This document shows positions 52,419-61,403 of a stretch of DNA of 64,000 nt, piece by piece. Each line of letters opens with the position of its first letter. Within the stretch, counting starts at the first letter, position 1. Below the pieces are notes generated by a model. The model saw only the letters and a list, made by a program, of their open reading frames with translations, was not told the origin of the DNA and ran no database searches. This stretch comes from Myxococcota bacterium (GTDB lineage: Bacteria > Myxococcota_A > UBA796): NCBI GenBank assembly GCA_029251165.1, contig JAQXDW010000015.1, forward strand, positions 1 to 64,000, in the 5' to 3' direction. The position numbers and the translations under genes are program-made.

Positions 52419-53620
52419 AAGACCACCACCTCACCCGGCATCAGCCCATCCACATCGACCCCTGGCTGAACGCAGACCACCCGAATGGCGATGCCGAGGG
52501 AGCGCATCTGAGCGACAAGGCCCCGGCGAGTATCGTCCCAGTCGGTCATCACAAAGATGACCGCAGAGAGCCTCCGCGCCGCCGGAAGGATGGCTGCAGA
52601 GAGCGCCGCAGGGTTGAGCGTGCGGCCAGGCTCCAGGCACGCCAGCAGCTCGAGGATGTTCTCAAAGTGGGCGATGGACCGCCCCGCCTGGAAGTGGTGG
52701 ACCGCGTCACCGGCCGCGAAGATGTCGATGATGTATTCCTGACGTGCCAAGGCATCGGCGATGGCTGCTGCAACTGAGAGTCCGCGCTCGAAATACACCT
52801 CATCTGCCCGCCGCTCGGCCTCGACATCGAGCACCAGGGCCAGCCGGGAGAAGTGCTCCTGCTGATACTCCCGCACCACCATCCGGCCCGTTCGGGCGTA
52901 CGCTGACCAGTTCACGTCGCGAGGTCGATCACCCTGACGCCACTCGCGCAGCCCCGCCAGCTCCATCGACTCCCCCACCCGACTGGCGACCGGGAGCCCG
53001 CCGGGCTGGTGAGCCAAGCCCATCGGCACCTCAAAGGAGACGAGGCGCTCAAAGGCTGGGTAGACCAGAATCCGCTCGGCAGCGCGATCCCGACGGCCGA
53101 GCTTGATTAGACCGGAGGGAAAGCTGCTGGCGGCCTGGAGTCCCGAGAGGGTGTACGCGCCGCGCTGCTGACAGTCGAGGGTCAGGCGAACACAAGCCGA
53201 CTCGCCAGGCTGCAGAGACGCGATCGACGAGGGCTTGCCGACCGGACGGAGGGCTGCCGGCAGACCGCGCTCGCTGAGGTGGATGTCCCGCAGCTGCCGG
53301 CTGGAGGTGTTGGTCACGGTGACCTCATAGCTCCACTGAGCCCCGGCGCTGGGCGGCGGTGGCAGTCGGCGCCTCACCGACACGCGGGGCCGAAACAGCG
53401 CCCCCAGAAGGACCGCACCGATGAGCATCGAGGCCAGGGCGCCGATGACACCATTCAGGGCCACGGAGAGGGAGCCCAGCCGCAGCACACCGCTGGCCAC
53501 CAGCCCCCAGAGCACCGCACGACCCGCAGGTGTGAGGCTGCCCCGGTACCCATCGTCCAGTCTTCGAATGAATCGATGTTCCAGCGGCGGCATCCAGAAC
53601 GACCAGCGACGACGAGCCAT
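52415..53620 (-). CDS. DUF58 / vWA-like protein
   Basis: A 401-residue protein. Two hydrophobic helices lie near residues 35-75 (LWGLVASGVLRLGSLSVALN; SMLIGAVLLGALF). A beta domain follows (WSYEVTVTNTSSRQLRDIHL). The DUF58 signature is ELAGLREWRQGDRPRDVNWS plus MVVREYQQEHFSRLALVLDV, the latter with the MIDAS-like D. The start is ATG 53620 (MARRRWSF); ATG 53650 in the same frame is an alternative. First gene of the operon running to 48779. Confidence 0.92.
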   Translation of the reverse strand: MARRRWSFWMPPLEHRFIRRLDDGYRGSLTPAGRAVLWGLVASGVLRLGSLSVALNGVIGALASMLIGAVLLGALFRPRVSVRRRLPPPPSAGAQWSYEVTVTNTSSRQLRDIHLSERGLPAALRPVGKPSSIASLQPGESACVRLTLDCQQRGAYTLSGLQAASSFPSGLIKLGRRDRAAERILVYPAFERLVSFEVPMGLAHQPGGLPVASRVGESMELAGLREWRQGDRPRDVNWSAYARTGRMVVREYQQEHFSRLALVLDVEAERRADEVYFERGLSVAAAIADALARQEYIIDIFAAGDAVHHFQAGRSIAHFENILELLACLEPGRTLNPAALSAAILPAARRLSAVIFVMTDWDDTRRGLVAQMRSLGIAIRVVCVQPGVDVDGLMPGEVVVL

Positions 53621-53775
53621 GGTGAAGAAGATACTCCTGTTCGTCGGCATTATCCCACCCTATGGAAATTTAGGGCCACAGCAGTCGCCGATATAAACCG
53701 TGGCACAACTCTTTTAAAGTCTTTCGATCAGGTACTATACTGAAGCCGTCTCACACTCCAAAGTGTGGAGTCGTC
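53621..53775 (+). promoter_or_regulatory. divergent promoter region with an inverted repeat
   Basis: Between the divergent genes at 53620 and 53776, an inverted repeat CACACT-CCAA-AGTGTG occupies 53752-53767. Upstream, tactatact near 53733-53741 resembles a -10 box for the plus-strand gene. Both assignments are weak. Confidence 0.35.
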
Positions 53776-55443
53776 GTGGTGTTCGCCTCAGATACAATTC
53801 CGTCCCTACAAGTGTGGCGTGCCATGCAGTCACGGCTGCATGTCGTCGCGCTGGTTCCGCCGCAGCACGCCGCGCACATCCTCCGGGCTGGTGAGAACAA
53901 TCGATACCGCATCGAGCACGCCCAGAGCGAGGCCAGCCTGCGTGCGCTCCAGGTGCCTCCTGACGTCCTGCTCTGCCCCACATCTCTGGGAGAAGACTGT
54001 CTCCTGAGGCTCTACAAGCACTTTCAGCCACACAAGACCGCCTTCCTGCTCGCGGGCAGCCTCCGGTTTGCCTCTCGTGAGCTCAGCGACATCGTCGATG
54101 GCTTGATCGCCTGGCCCGTCCAATTCCTGGAGCTGACGGACATCCTCGATCGGATGCAGGCCTCAGCAACCAAGCGCTCGCTGAAGATCCAGCCGCTCAA
54201 CGCCAAGCGGCTGGCCCTCTTGTGGGCGCGCAGTGAGACGGGTCGCCTGATCTACACAGGAGGCCCTGGCGCCACAAGTGGAGAGATTGCGATGCTCAAG
54301 GGCGGCATCGCCCCGGCCAGCTGGCGGCAACTCTACCCCCTGCTGCACAGCGGCACGCTTCGGTTCAAGCGGGCACCGCACGTCACGAGCGGATCGTATG
54401 ATCGCGCCTGGATGGGGCAGCTGCTGCTGAACGCGGTCTGGGAGAGAGGACACAGCGCGTTTGCCCTTCGCTGCGTCGATGGGGTGCTCGCGCCCTTGTC
54501 ATTTCGACTCGACCTTCCGCTCAGCAAGCAGACCCAGCGGCTGCTCCAGGCAGCAGACGGCTCCACCACCGTGGAGGCTCTCCTCCACAGCTTGCACATC
54601 CCCCAGTCGGCTGTCGGTGAGGATCTGTTCACGCTGAATGGGCTGGCCCTGCTTCAGTGGCAGCGGCTTCCCACCCAGCTTCAGAAGCGTGACAAGACCA
54701 GCCGGCGGCGCATCGCCAGCACCAAGCGCCGCATCGATACCAAGGCAGCAGGAACCGCTTCCCATACGCCACGCCTAGAGCGACCCGATACGGTTCGGAT
54801 GTGGCTGCAGAAGGCCCAGCGCGACCTCTCCCACGCCAGCCCAGAGAGCATCCTGGGGATCTCTGCCGAGGCCTCTGATGAGATGCTCAGGACCGCAGAG
54901 CACCGGCTTCTGGATCGCTACGATGGGATCCTCCGCGCGAGCAACGTGCCCGCAGACGTCGAGGAGATGGCCACGGCGCTGCGAGCGCTGACCACGACAG
55001 CCGCAGCCCGAATCCGCCAGCGCGGCACATACACGCTCAGCAGCAGCACAGAGACCAGCTACCGCTCCGGTCAGCAAATGACCCGCGAGGAGGACCTGCT
55101 GGCGCGGGGAAATCGGCTGCTCGAGGCACAGGACTGGGCCCAGGCCGATCACCTGCTCTCAGAGGCGGTTCGCATCTCTCCGGAGCACCCGGGTGTGCTC
55201 ACAGCCCTGGCATGGGCGCGCTACAACAACGCCGGCCTGAACAAGCCCGATCGAGAGGGTGCCGCACGAGATCTACTCCGAAAGGCCATCGACCTCGACA
55301 ACAGCTATGCGGAGGCCCACTACCGAATCGCCCGCCTGCACAGCGACTCCGGCAACACCATCGCCGCCCATGCCGCAGCCCGACGCGCCGCACGGCTGGA
55401 GCCCGACGAAGCTCGCTATGAGAAGCTCCTCAGCCGGCTGTGA
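53776..55443 (+). CDS. degenerate receiver / DUF4388-like / TPR protein
   Basis: A 555-residue protein starting at GTG 53776 (GGAG upstream). Residues 1-115 resemble a receiver fold without the acidic pair or acceptor Asp. A PatA/DUF4388-like part follows (TGRLIYTGGPGATSGEIAML; LLQAADGSTTVEALLHSLHI). Residues about 345-420 look like a degenerate J-domain-type helix pair (HASPESILGISAEASDEMLR). The last 120 residues are TPR repeats (DLLARGNRLLEAQDWAQADH; AEAHYRIARLHSDSGNTIAA). Such mixed proteins are common in Myxococcota signalling and motility systems. It sits, divergently, between MoxR and DUF58, which are normally adjacent. Confidence 0.7.
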   Translation: MVFASDTIPSLQVWRAMQSRLHVVALVPPQHAAHILRAGENNRYRIEHAQSEASLRALQVPPDVLLCPTSLGEDCLLRLYKHFQPHKTAFLLAGSLRFASRELSDIVDGLIAWPVQFLELTDILDRMQASATKRSLKIQPLNAKRLALLWARSETGRLIYTGGPGATSGEIAMLKGGIAPASWRQLYPLLHSGTLRFKRAPHVTSGSYDRAWMGQLLLNAVWERGHSAFALRCVDGVLAPLSFRLDLPLSKQTQRLLQAADGSTTVEALLHSLHIPQSAVGEDLFTLNGLALLQWQRLPTQLQKRDKTSRRRIASTKRRIDTKAAGTASHTPRLERPDTVRMWLQKAQRDLSHASPESILGISAEASDEMLRTAEHRLLDRYDGILRASNVPADVEEMATALRALTTTAAARIRQRGTYTLSSSTETSYRSGQQMTREEDLLARGNRLLEAQDWAQADHLLSEAVRISPEHPGVLTALAWARYNNAGLNKPDREGAARDLLRKAIDLDNSYAEAHYRIARLHSDSGNTIAAHAAARRAARLEPDEARYEKLLSRL

Positions 55444-55471
55444 CCCGACGCTGCCCACAACCTGGGCGCCG

Positions 55472-56416
55472 CTACCGTGGGATCGCAGTCTGTCCGACCA
55501 CATCCGCGATGATGCTGCGCTTGTCGACGCCGGCGTACTTTGCACGGGCATCGAGCACGAGACGGTGGGCGAGGGCCGGCTCAGCGAGGACCTTGAGGTC
55601 GTCGGGGATGACAAAGTCTCGGCCCGCCATCAGCGCGCGTGCGCGGGCCAGCCGAGCGAGCTGAAGCGCACCCCGCATCGACACCCCGAGCCGCACGCTG
55701 GCGTGGTCACGGGTTCCGCGCACCAGCCGCAGCAGGTACTCCCCCACCGACGCCTCGATGCGCACCGCGATCACCGCTTCTTGCAGGGCGATGACCGCGG
55801 CGTGGGTGGCCACCGGCTCCAGATCGGCCAGCGGATGTCGCCCGCGCAAGGCCATCAGGATGCTCAGCTCCTGGGACTCCGGCGGGTAGCCGAGGGTGAG
55901 CTGGACGCTGAACCGATCCAGGGAGGCCTCGGGCAGCGGATAGGTGCCGTGGAATTCGACCGGGTTCTGGGTGGCGATGCAGACAAACGGCGACGGCAGC
56001 GGGCGGGTCTCTCCGTCGAGCGAGACCTGGTGCTCAGCCATCGCCTCGAGCAGCGCAGACTGGGTGCGCGGCGAGGCACGGTTGATCTCGTCGGCGATCA
56101 GCACGTTGGTGAACACCGGGCCAGGGCGGAAGCGAAAGGTGAGGTCCTTGGGGTGAAAGATGCTGGTGCCGACGATGTCGGTGGGCAGCAGGTCAGGCGT
56201 GAACTGGATGCGCTTGAAGTCGCAGCCCATGGACACCGCCAGCGCCCGCGCAAGGGTGGTCTTGCCGGTGCCGGGGATGTCCTCCAGCAGCACATGACCA
56301 CGCGCAGCACAGCAGCACAGCAGCAGCTCGAGCACCTCGCGCTTGCCCTGAATGACCGTCTCCAGGTTGTCCACCAGCCGCAGCATCAGCGCGCGGGCCG
56401 TCTTCGCATCGCTCAT
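55472..56416 (-). CDS. MoxR-family AAA+ ATPase
   Basis: A 314-residue ATPase with ATG 56416 after a GGGGAG box. Walker A is DIPGTGKTT, Walker B is NVLIADEINRASPRTQSALL, and sensor 1 is FVCIATQNPVEFHGTYPLPE followed by the arginine-finger region ASLDRFSVQLTLGYP. The C-terminal lid carries SVRLGVSMRGALQLARLARA. MoxR proteins act as chaperones for vWA/DUF58 proteins. The likely client is the DUF58 protein at 52415. Confidence 0.95.
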   Translation of the reverse strand: MSDAKTARALMLRLVDNLETVIQGKREVLELLLCCCAARGHVLLEDIPGTGKTTLARALAVSMGCDFKRIQFTPDLLPTDIVGTSIFHPKDLTFRFRPGPVFTNVLIADEINRASPRTQSALLEAMAEHQVSLDGETRPLPSPFVCIATQNPVEFHGTYPLPEASLDRFSVQLTLGYPPESQELSILMALRGRHPLADLEPVATHAAVIALQEAVIAVRIEASVGEYLLRLVRGTRDHASVRLGVSMRGALQLARLARARALMAGRDFVIPDDLKVLAEPALAHRLVLDARAKYAGVDKRSIIADVVGQTAIPR

Positions 56417-56673
56417 CTCAAGCGCTCCCCAGCTACAAGTGCCAGCACACACAGCAGCGCTCGCATCCCAGCCTCCAGACCAACGATACCGTAGGCGAGC
56501 ATGTTCTCACCCCTCGATGCTGCTGGGAAGTGGTGAGCGGCACTGCCCGACCTGCTGTGAGGAGCGACAAAAACGCGCGGCCTCCACGCTCCTCTCCTCG
56601 TGTAGCCCAGCGGACCAGAATTTATTATGAGCGCTCGATATTCACGAAACCAAGAACCACTTGGAGATTAGAA

Positions 56674-57744
56674 ATGAGAGTTCGTTACGGGCTGGTCTTT
56701 GCAATCACATCTCTCACAGCATCGGCATGCGATACAAAATCCGGTAGTGGCTCCGCTCCTGGGTCAGTCGACACTGCAGAAGAAGCGGATGCAGACACCG
56801 ACGCAGACACCGACGCAGACACCGATGCAGACACCGACGCAGACACCGACGCAGACACCGACGCAGACACCGACGCAGACACCGACGCAGACACCGACGC
56901 AGACATGCAGCTGACCATCACCGCCATCACCCTGACGTCGGTGCAGGATGTGATCAACGACACCACCTGGTTCGAGGGGAACTCAGACGTCTACCTCCAG
57001 CTGCAGCAGTCTGTCTCGGATCCCGCCTGTGCCGACATCAACGACAACACCTGGGTCTACACCGACGCGGCCCTTCCGCTCACCTTTACCCAGGGTGTTC
57101 TCCCGGTGACGATCGAGGACTGCGCCCTCGACACCAGCCTCACCATCGCGGCCTGGGATGATGACAGCGTCCTCGACGACTACATGGACGAGCTCTCCTG
57201 GGTGCCCTCAAGCGAGAGCAGCGACAAGCCGAGCAGCGTCACCGTGACCAGCGGCAACATGAGCGTGACGCTTGACCTGGAGTGGGGCTCGTTCGAGGTC
57301 GAAGAGCCCGAGGACACCACCAACCTGTACACCTCTTACGAGGGAACGGAGTGGCTGGCAGCCAACAATGGCGCCTCGTCCGCAGGAGAGCTGAACTGTG
57401 AGATCGAGTGGGCGCTCTCCGGGAAGCCTGTCGCGACCATCAGCGGCTCCTGTGAGAACTGCGAATTCCTGTTCAACGTCACCTACACCCTCGACAAGAG
57501 CAGCAGCTACGACGATGGCACCTGCAAGGGCTTTCTGAGCGACTCCTACGGCACCTACGGCTACAGCTCCGGCTTCGGAAGCTATGGTGCTTCCTGGATC
57601 TACAGCTACGACAGCAACTACTATTGGTGGGGATACGGCGACCTTGATGGCTCGGAGTTTGTGTACCAGTATGGATACACCGACTACCCCTACAACAGCC
57701 TGTACTACACCTACTACCAGTCTGGACTGGTCACCGTTCAGTAG
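56674..57744 (+). CDS. lipoprotein with Asp-Ala-Asp-Thr linker and Tyr-rich C terminus
   Basis: A 356-residue protein (ATG 56674, GGAG upstream). The signal peptide ends LTASAC (Cys19). After SGSGSAPGSVDTAEE comes a linker of nearly ten D-A-D-T units. The globular part has conserved-looking Asp/Thr strands (LTITAITLTSVQDVINDTTW; VTVTSGNMSVTLDLEWGSFE) and Cys pairs (ELNCEIEW, CENCEF). The C terminus (from about residue 290) is very rich in Tyr, Ser and Gly (YGTYGYSSGFGSYGASWIYS), suggesting an exposed low-complexity or adhesive tail. No family recognised. Confidence 0.85.
   Translation: MRVRYGLVFAITSLTASACDTKSGSGSAPGSVDTAEEADADTDADTDADTDADTDADTDADTDADTDADTDADTDADMQLTITAITLTSVQDVINDTTWFEGNSDVYLQLQQSVSDPACADINDNTWVYTDAALPLTFTQGVLPVTIEDCALDTSLTIAAWDDDSVLDDYMDELSWVPSSESSDKPSSVTVTSGNMSVTLDLEWGSFEVEEPEDTTNLYTSYEGTEWLAANNGASSAGELNCEIEWALSGKPVATISGSCENCEFLFNVTYTLDKSSSYDDGTCKGFLSDSYGTYGYSSGFGSYGASWIYSYDSNYYWWGYGDLDGSEFVYQYGYTDYPYNSLYYTYYQSGLVTVQ
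56788..56904 (+). repeat. 12-bp tandem repeat array (about 9.75 units)
   Basis: Unit gacgcagacacc, nearly perfect, with only a few c/t changes in the first Asp codon (gat). It encodes the D-A-D-T linker of the lipoprotein. Confidence 0.95.
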
Positions 57745-57823
57745 CGCTGCGGAGCCAGGATGCCGTGAGCGATGGGCAGCCTCAGCGCTTCACCATCCGA
57801 GAGTGCTGGTGTAGAACATCTCT

Positions 57824-59161
57824 ATGCTCCTGATCTTCCTTGCCTGTACCGGACCAGACACCGCAGACCCGCTCCCTGAGCGAGAGAGCGACGCAGACAC
57901 CGACGCAGACACCGACGCAGACACCGACGCAGACACCGACGCAGAGCCCATCTCGCTCACCCTCAGCTACGATCGCGCGGTGACTGCTGGCAATCCGCTC
58001 AAGGGGTTCCTCACCTCCTATGCCTGGGGAGCGCCGAGCACGGACTTTCCCCACAGCCTGGAGTTTGCCTACATCCCGCTGTCTGCGCTGATGGATGGCC
58101 CGACCTCGTTTACCTTTGAGTCCGGCTTAGAGCCCCTCCTCAGCGCGGCCGAGGCCCGCGGCAACCAGGTCATCTTCCGGCCCTACATCGACTATCCAAA
58201 CCAGCCCTCCGGGCTGCCCGACTTCCTCGCCGACTCAGTCGAGACCACCCCCTACACCGAGTTCGGCGGCGGCCTCTCGCCAGACTACAGCGATCCGGAG
58301 CTACAGTCAGCGATCCTTGCATTCATCGATGCCCTGGGCACCCAGGTCGACAGCGACCCCCGGATGGCCGCGATCCAGGTCGGGCTGCTCGGCTTCTGGG
58401 GGGAGTGGCACACCTGGCCCTACGACGAGCTGTTCGCCAGCACAGCCTTCCAGGAAGCGGTCCTGGCGGCGTACGACGTGGCGTTTGACACCACCCTCAT
58501 CCAGGTTCGCTATCCAGTCGCTGGCAGCACTGACCTGGACATTGGCTTCCACGACGACTCGTTTGCCTACTCCACCCTCGGCGAGGTCGACTGGTTCTTC
58601 CTCCCGCTCCTGGAGAGCGCCGGAGCCGATGCGCGCTGGGAGTCGGTGCTCATCGGCGGCGAGCTGCGTCCAGAGCTTCAGACAGAGGTGTTTGAGCCCA
58701 CCTACGCAGTCGAGACCTATGCTCAGGACTTCCTGGAGTGCGTGGCCGCCACCCATGCCTCGTACATGCTCAACTACACCGCGTTTGGCACCGGCTATGA
58801 GTCCGACGCCGAGCGCGAAGCAGCCGAAGCTGGCGCGCTGGCGATGGGGTATGAATTCTCGGTTTCGACCGTCGATGTTGCTGACGGAGTGGCCACAGTT
58901 CAGCTCGCCAACACCGGCGTCGCGCCGTTCTACTACCCGCTGCATCTTCAGCTGGATGTGGGCGATGAGGAGCCGCTGAGCGCACCGCTGTCGCTGCTGC
59001 CGGCGGCATCGACGACCGTGACCTTTGAGGTCGCGGGCTTCGCACCCCCGACTCCCGAAGCGCCGTGGTTCCTCTCGCTGGCTTCAGAGATGGTGCTGGA
59101 GGGACGGCCGATCCGACTGGCCAATGCCATCGACGATGCTGCTCCGGTGCGGGTGCGCTGA
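57824..59161 (+). CDS. DUF4832 lipoprotein, TIM-barrel glycosidase-like
   Basis: A 445-residue protein with signal MLLIFLAC (Cys8) and a D-A-D-T linker (residues about 23-40). The DUF4832 domain is recognisable from NPLKGFLTSYAWG, SLEFAYIPLSALMDG, RGNQVIFRPYIDYPN and the very typical QVGLLGFWGEWHTWP, where Glu is a candidate catalytic acid. The C-terminal part is a beta sandwich (VATVQLANTGVAPFYYPLHL). DUF4832 proteins are thought to act on polysaccharide; the substrate is not known. It is preceded by the other repeat-linker lipoprotein in the same direction. Confidence 0.88.
   Translation: MLLIFLACTGPDTADPLPERESDADTDADTDADTDADTDAEPISLTLSYDRAVTAGNPLKGFLTSYAWGAPSTDFPHSLEFAYIPLSALMDGPTSFTFESGLEPLLSAAEARGNQVIFRPYIDYPNQPSGLPDFLADSVETTPYTEFGGGLSPDYSDPELQSAILAFIDALGTQVDSDPRMAAIQVGLLGFWGEWHTWPYDELFASTAFQEAVLAAYDVAFDTTLIQVRYPVAGSTDLDIGFHDDSFAYSTLGEVDWFFLPLLESAGADARWESVLIGGELRPELQTEVFEPTYAVETYAQDFLECVAATHASYMLNYTAFGTGYESDAEREAAEAGALAMGYEFSVSTVDVADGVATVQLANTGVAPFYYPLHLQLDVGDEEPLSAPLSLLPAASTTVTFEVAGFAPPTPEAPWFLSLASEMVLEGRPIRLANAIDDAAPVRVR
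57890..57943 (+). repeat. 12-bp tandem repeat array (4.5 units)
   Basis: Perfect copies of gacgcagacacc encoding the D-A-D-T linker of the DUF4832 lipoprotein. Confidence 0.95.
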
Positions 59162-59177
59162 GTCTTCCTCGCGGCGC

Positions 59178-60557
59178 TCATGAAGACGACGGGAGCGCCT
59201 TGGTGCGACGGAGCCGCTTGAGGTGGCGGCCAAAGGCGAACATCACCCAGAGGTGTGCAGGGGCCTGGGTGAGGTTGTAGACAAACCATGGGAGACGAGG
59301 AACGAAGTCGTGGATTGCGGCCAGGACGGCCTCTCCGCCGAGCACCACGCGAAACTCAAGTCGCCCGCGGCCGGGGTCGTCCTGCGCCAGCAGGCCCCCC
59401 TGGATGTAGAGCACCGTTCGGTCAGGAGTGGAGCGCTCTGGCGCATAGCGAAGCACCAGCAGGGGAGACCTCAAGCCGCGCAGGCAGAAGGTACAGCGCT
59501 CGCCCTCGACCGACACGGTGACCAGCGGCCACAGCCCCCGGGGCAGCCACTCCATGTACTCGCGGGTGACGCGGGTGGCGTCCCATCCCGGCGGCAGCGG
59601 AAGCCGCTGCACCGAGCGCACCGTGTTGCCGACAAACGGCGCAGCCAGCCGGGGGGGGGCCGCGCAGGGCGGCTCAGAGACGGCCTGAGACAGCGCCGCA
59701 TCGATGGGCTGCCCGGGAAGCGCCAGCCGCTCCTGGAGCCGGCGATCACCGACCACCATGGTGTGCCGAAGGCTCTCCACCAGCGGGGTCACCAGCGCCC
59801 GGGAGGAGCCCGTGACCAGGGTGACCCACCATGCCGACAGCGGCGGCGCCAGCACCGGCACCGGGATCAGCAGCCGCTTCCGCCCCAGCACCGTCGCAGT
59901 CCGCGAGATGAGCGAGCGGTAGCTGCAGCGCTCCGGTCCGCCGACATCATAGGTCTGCCCTTCTCCCTCGGGGTCCGACAGGCTGGCGATGAGCACATCG
60001 AGCAGGGTGTCGAGGTCGATGGGCTGGGTGAAGCTCTCGGTCCACTCCGGGCAGATCATCACCGGCAGGCGCTCCACCAGGTTGCGGAGGATGCGAAACG
60101 AGGACCCGCCGGGGCCGATCACCAGTCCAGCGCGGAGGGTGGTCACGGGGGTGCCATGAGCCGCCAGCGCCCGCTCGACCTCCAGACGACTGCGGAGGTG
60201 CTCTGAGAGCTGCTCTCCCTCCGGCATCAGTCCGCCGAGGTAGAGGATCTGCTTTGTCCCCTTCGCCGCCCGGGCGACGTTGTCGGCCAGGATGAGGTCC
60301 ATGTCCGCGAACCGCCCCTGAGACAAGCGGGCAGAAGGCTGCATAGAGTGCACGAGGTAGATGACACGCTCCGCACCTTCCATGGCGCGCTCGCAGTCCA
60401 GCAGCGAGAACAGGTCGGCCTTCACCCAGCGCACCCCGTCGGTTGACTGACGCGGAGAGCGCGACAGCGCAACAACGTCGAACCGCTCGGCGAGCCGGCT
60501 GACGAGCACCCGACCCACAAAACCCGACGCACCAGCCACCACAACACGAGGTCTCAT
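59178..60557 (-). CDS. NAD(P)-binding SDR protein with DUF2867-like C-terminal domain
   Basis: A 459-residue protein starting at ATG 60557 (MRPRVVVAGASGFVGRVLVS). The Rossmann motif G-A-S-G-F-V-G is at residues 9-15. Further SDR landmarks are VRWVKADLFSLLDCERAMEG, ERVIYLVHSMQPS and KQILYLGGLMPEG. The C-terminal 180 residues match the DUF2867 extension (REYMEWLPRGLWPLVTVSVE; LEFRVVLGGEAVLAAIHDFV; YNLTQAPAHLWVMFAFGRHL) found in YbjT-like proteins. Likely an oxidoreductase linked to the membrane or quinone pool. Substrate unknown. It is convergent with the DUF4832 gene. Confidence 0.87.
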   Translation of the reverse strand: MRPRVVVAGASGFVGRVLVSRLAERFDVVALSRSPRQSTDGVRWVKADLFSLLDCERAMEGAERVIYLVHSMQPSARLSQGRFADMDLILADNVARAAKGTKQILYLGGLMPEGEQLSEHLRSRLEVERALAAHGTPVTTLRAGLVIGPGGSSFRILRNLVERLPVMICPEWTESFTQPIDLDTLLDVLIASLSDPEGEGQTYDVGGPERCSYRSLISRTATVLGRKRLLIPVPVLAPPLSAWWVTLVTGSSRALVTPLVESLRHTMVVGDRRLQERLALPGQPIDAALSQAVSEPPCAAPPRLAAPFVGNTVRSVQRLPLPPGWDATRVTREYMEWLPRGLWPLVTVSVEGERCTFCLRGLRSPLLVLRYAPERSTPDRTVLYIQGGLLAQDDPGRGRLEFRVVLGGEAVLAAIHDFVPRLPWFVYNLTQAPAHLWVMFAFGRHLKRLRRTKALPSSS

Positions 60558-60726
60558 TGGGAGTGTCGTAGCCTCATTCGCTGCCCTGTCCACTTCAGAT
60601 CGCACCAACCCAGCGATGCGGCCCAGGCCCCGCTGATTACCCAAGATACGGTCTGTGATCCAGTCCATTTATGACCGCGTCCTGCGCCCGTAGAGCCCAT
60701 AAGAGTTCCCCAGACAGGAGGACATC

Positions 60727-61239
60727 ATGATCGTCAACAGCGAGGCATACATCGACTGGGTAGAGACTGCGGTCGAGCAGCTGACCGAGCAGCTCTGTGA
60801 TGCCAACCCCGCGCTGGCCTGGAAGGGCGTCCTGTACGCGCTGTATGACGCCTACGACGACATCCTCATTCGCGGCATGCCGCTGCGGTTTGAGGAGGTC
60901 ATCCAGCGCGGCATTCGTGGTGGAGCGGATGATCAGGAGATCGCCGACATCTGCAGGGAGTACTGGTTCAGTCCCCTCGATCTCCAGCGGATGCGCGAGG
61001 CCATACGCCAGTATTCCGACCTCACCTCACCATCGATGGCCCAGAGCATCCACGCGCTGGCACAGCACGACGCCGCCTGCCAGCTCCAGGCCCTGGAGCT
61101 GCACCGCTCCCTGGCGCTGCCGCAAGCCGGCGACCGGTGGCTGCAGGAGATGTTTCCGAGCGGGCACAGGGCAGAGAGCCTGGCTGCGCTCGAGAAGCAA
61201 CTGCACAACTCCCCTCCGCACACAGACGTCCCGTTCTGA
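60727..61239 (+). CDS. hypothetical helical protein
   Basis: A 170-residue protein with a strong ribosome-binding site (CAGGAGGACATC before ATG). It is largely alpha-helical and acidic (YIDWVETAVEQLTEQLCDAN; LRFEEVIQRGIRGGADDQEI; CREYWFSPLDLQRMREAIRQ). There is no signal peptide, membrane helix or recognised domain. It stands alone, divergent from the SDR gene. Confidence 0.75.
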   Translation: MIVNSEAYIDWVETAVEQLTEQLCDANPALAWKGVLYALYDAYDDILIRGMPLRFEEVIQRGIRGGADDQEIADICREYWFSPLDLQRMREAIRQYSDLTSPSMAQSIHALAQHDAACQLQALELHRSLALPQAGDRWLQEMFPSGHRAESLAALEKQLHNSPPHTDVPF

Positions 61240-61403
61240 GTCATGTCCTCCGCGCACGTACAGCGCACACCAGTGAGCACGACATGGATGACATGCTCTC
61301 ACTGCCGGAGCCGGGCTCTCTCACTACCGGAGCACGGTTGAAGGCGAGAGATGGTCCTGGCGCGATACTTGCTTTGCCTGAGGACACCATGAAGGAGATC
61401 ATC

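Noticed and set aside
55472..56416. MoxR ATPase as the missing ATPase subunit of the CobN-like chelatase
   Set aside because: Its sequence is of the MoxR type that pairs with the nearby DUF58 gene, and it is 40 kb from the chelatase.
56685..56966. Minus-strand open frame rich in Ser-Val-Ser-Ala opposite the repeat array
   Set aside because: It is the reverse reading of the Asp-Ala-Asp-Thr repeat and has no start signals; the same appears opposite the other arrays.
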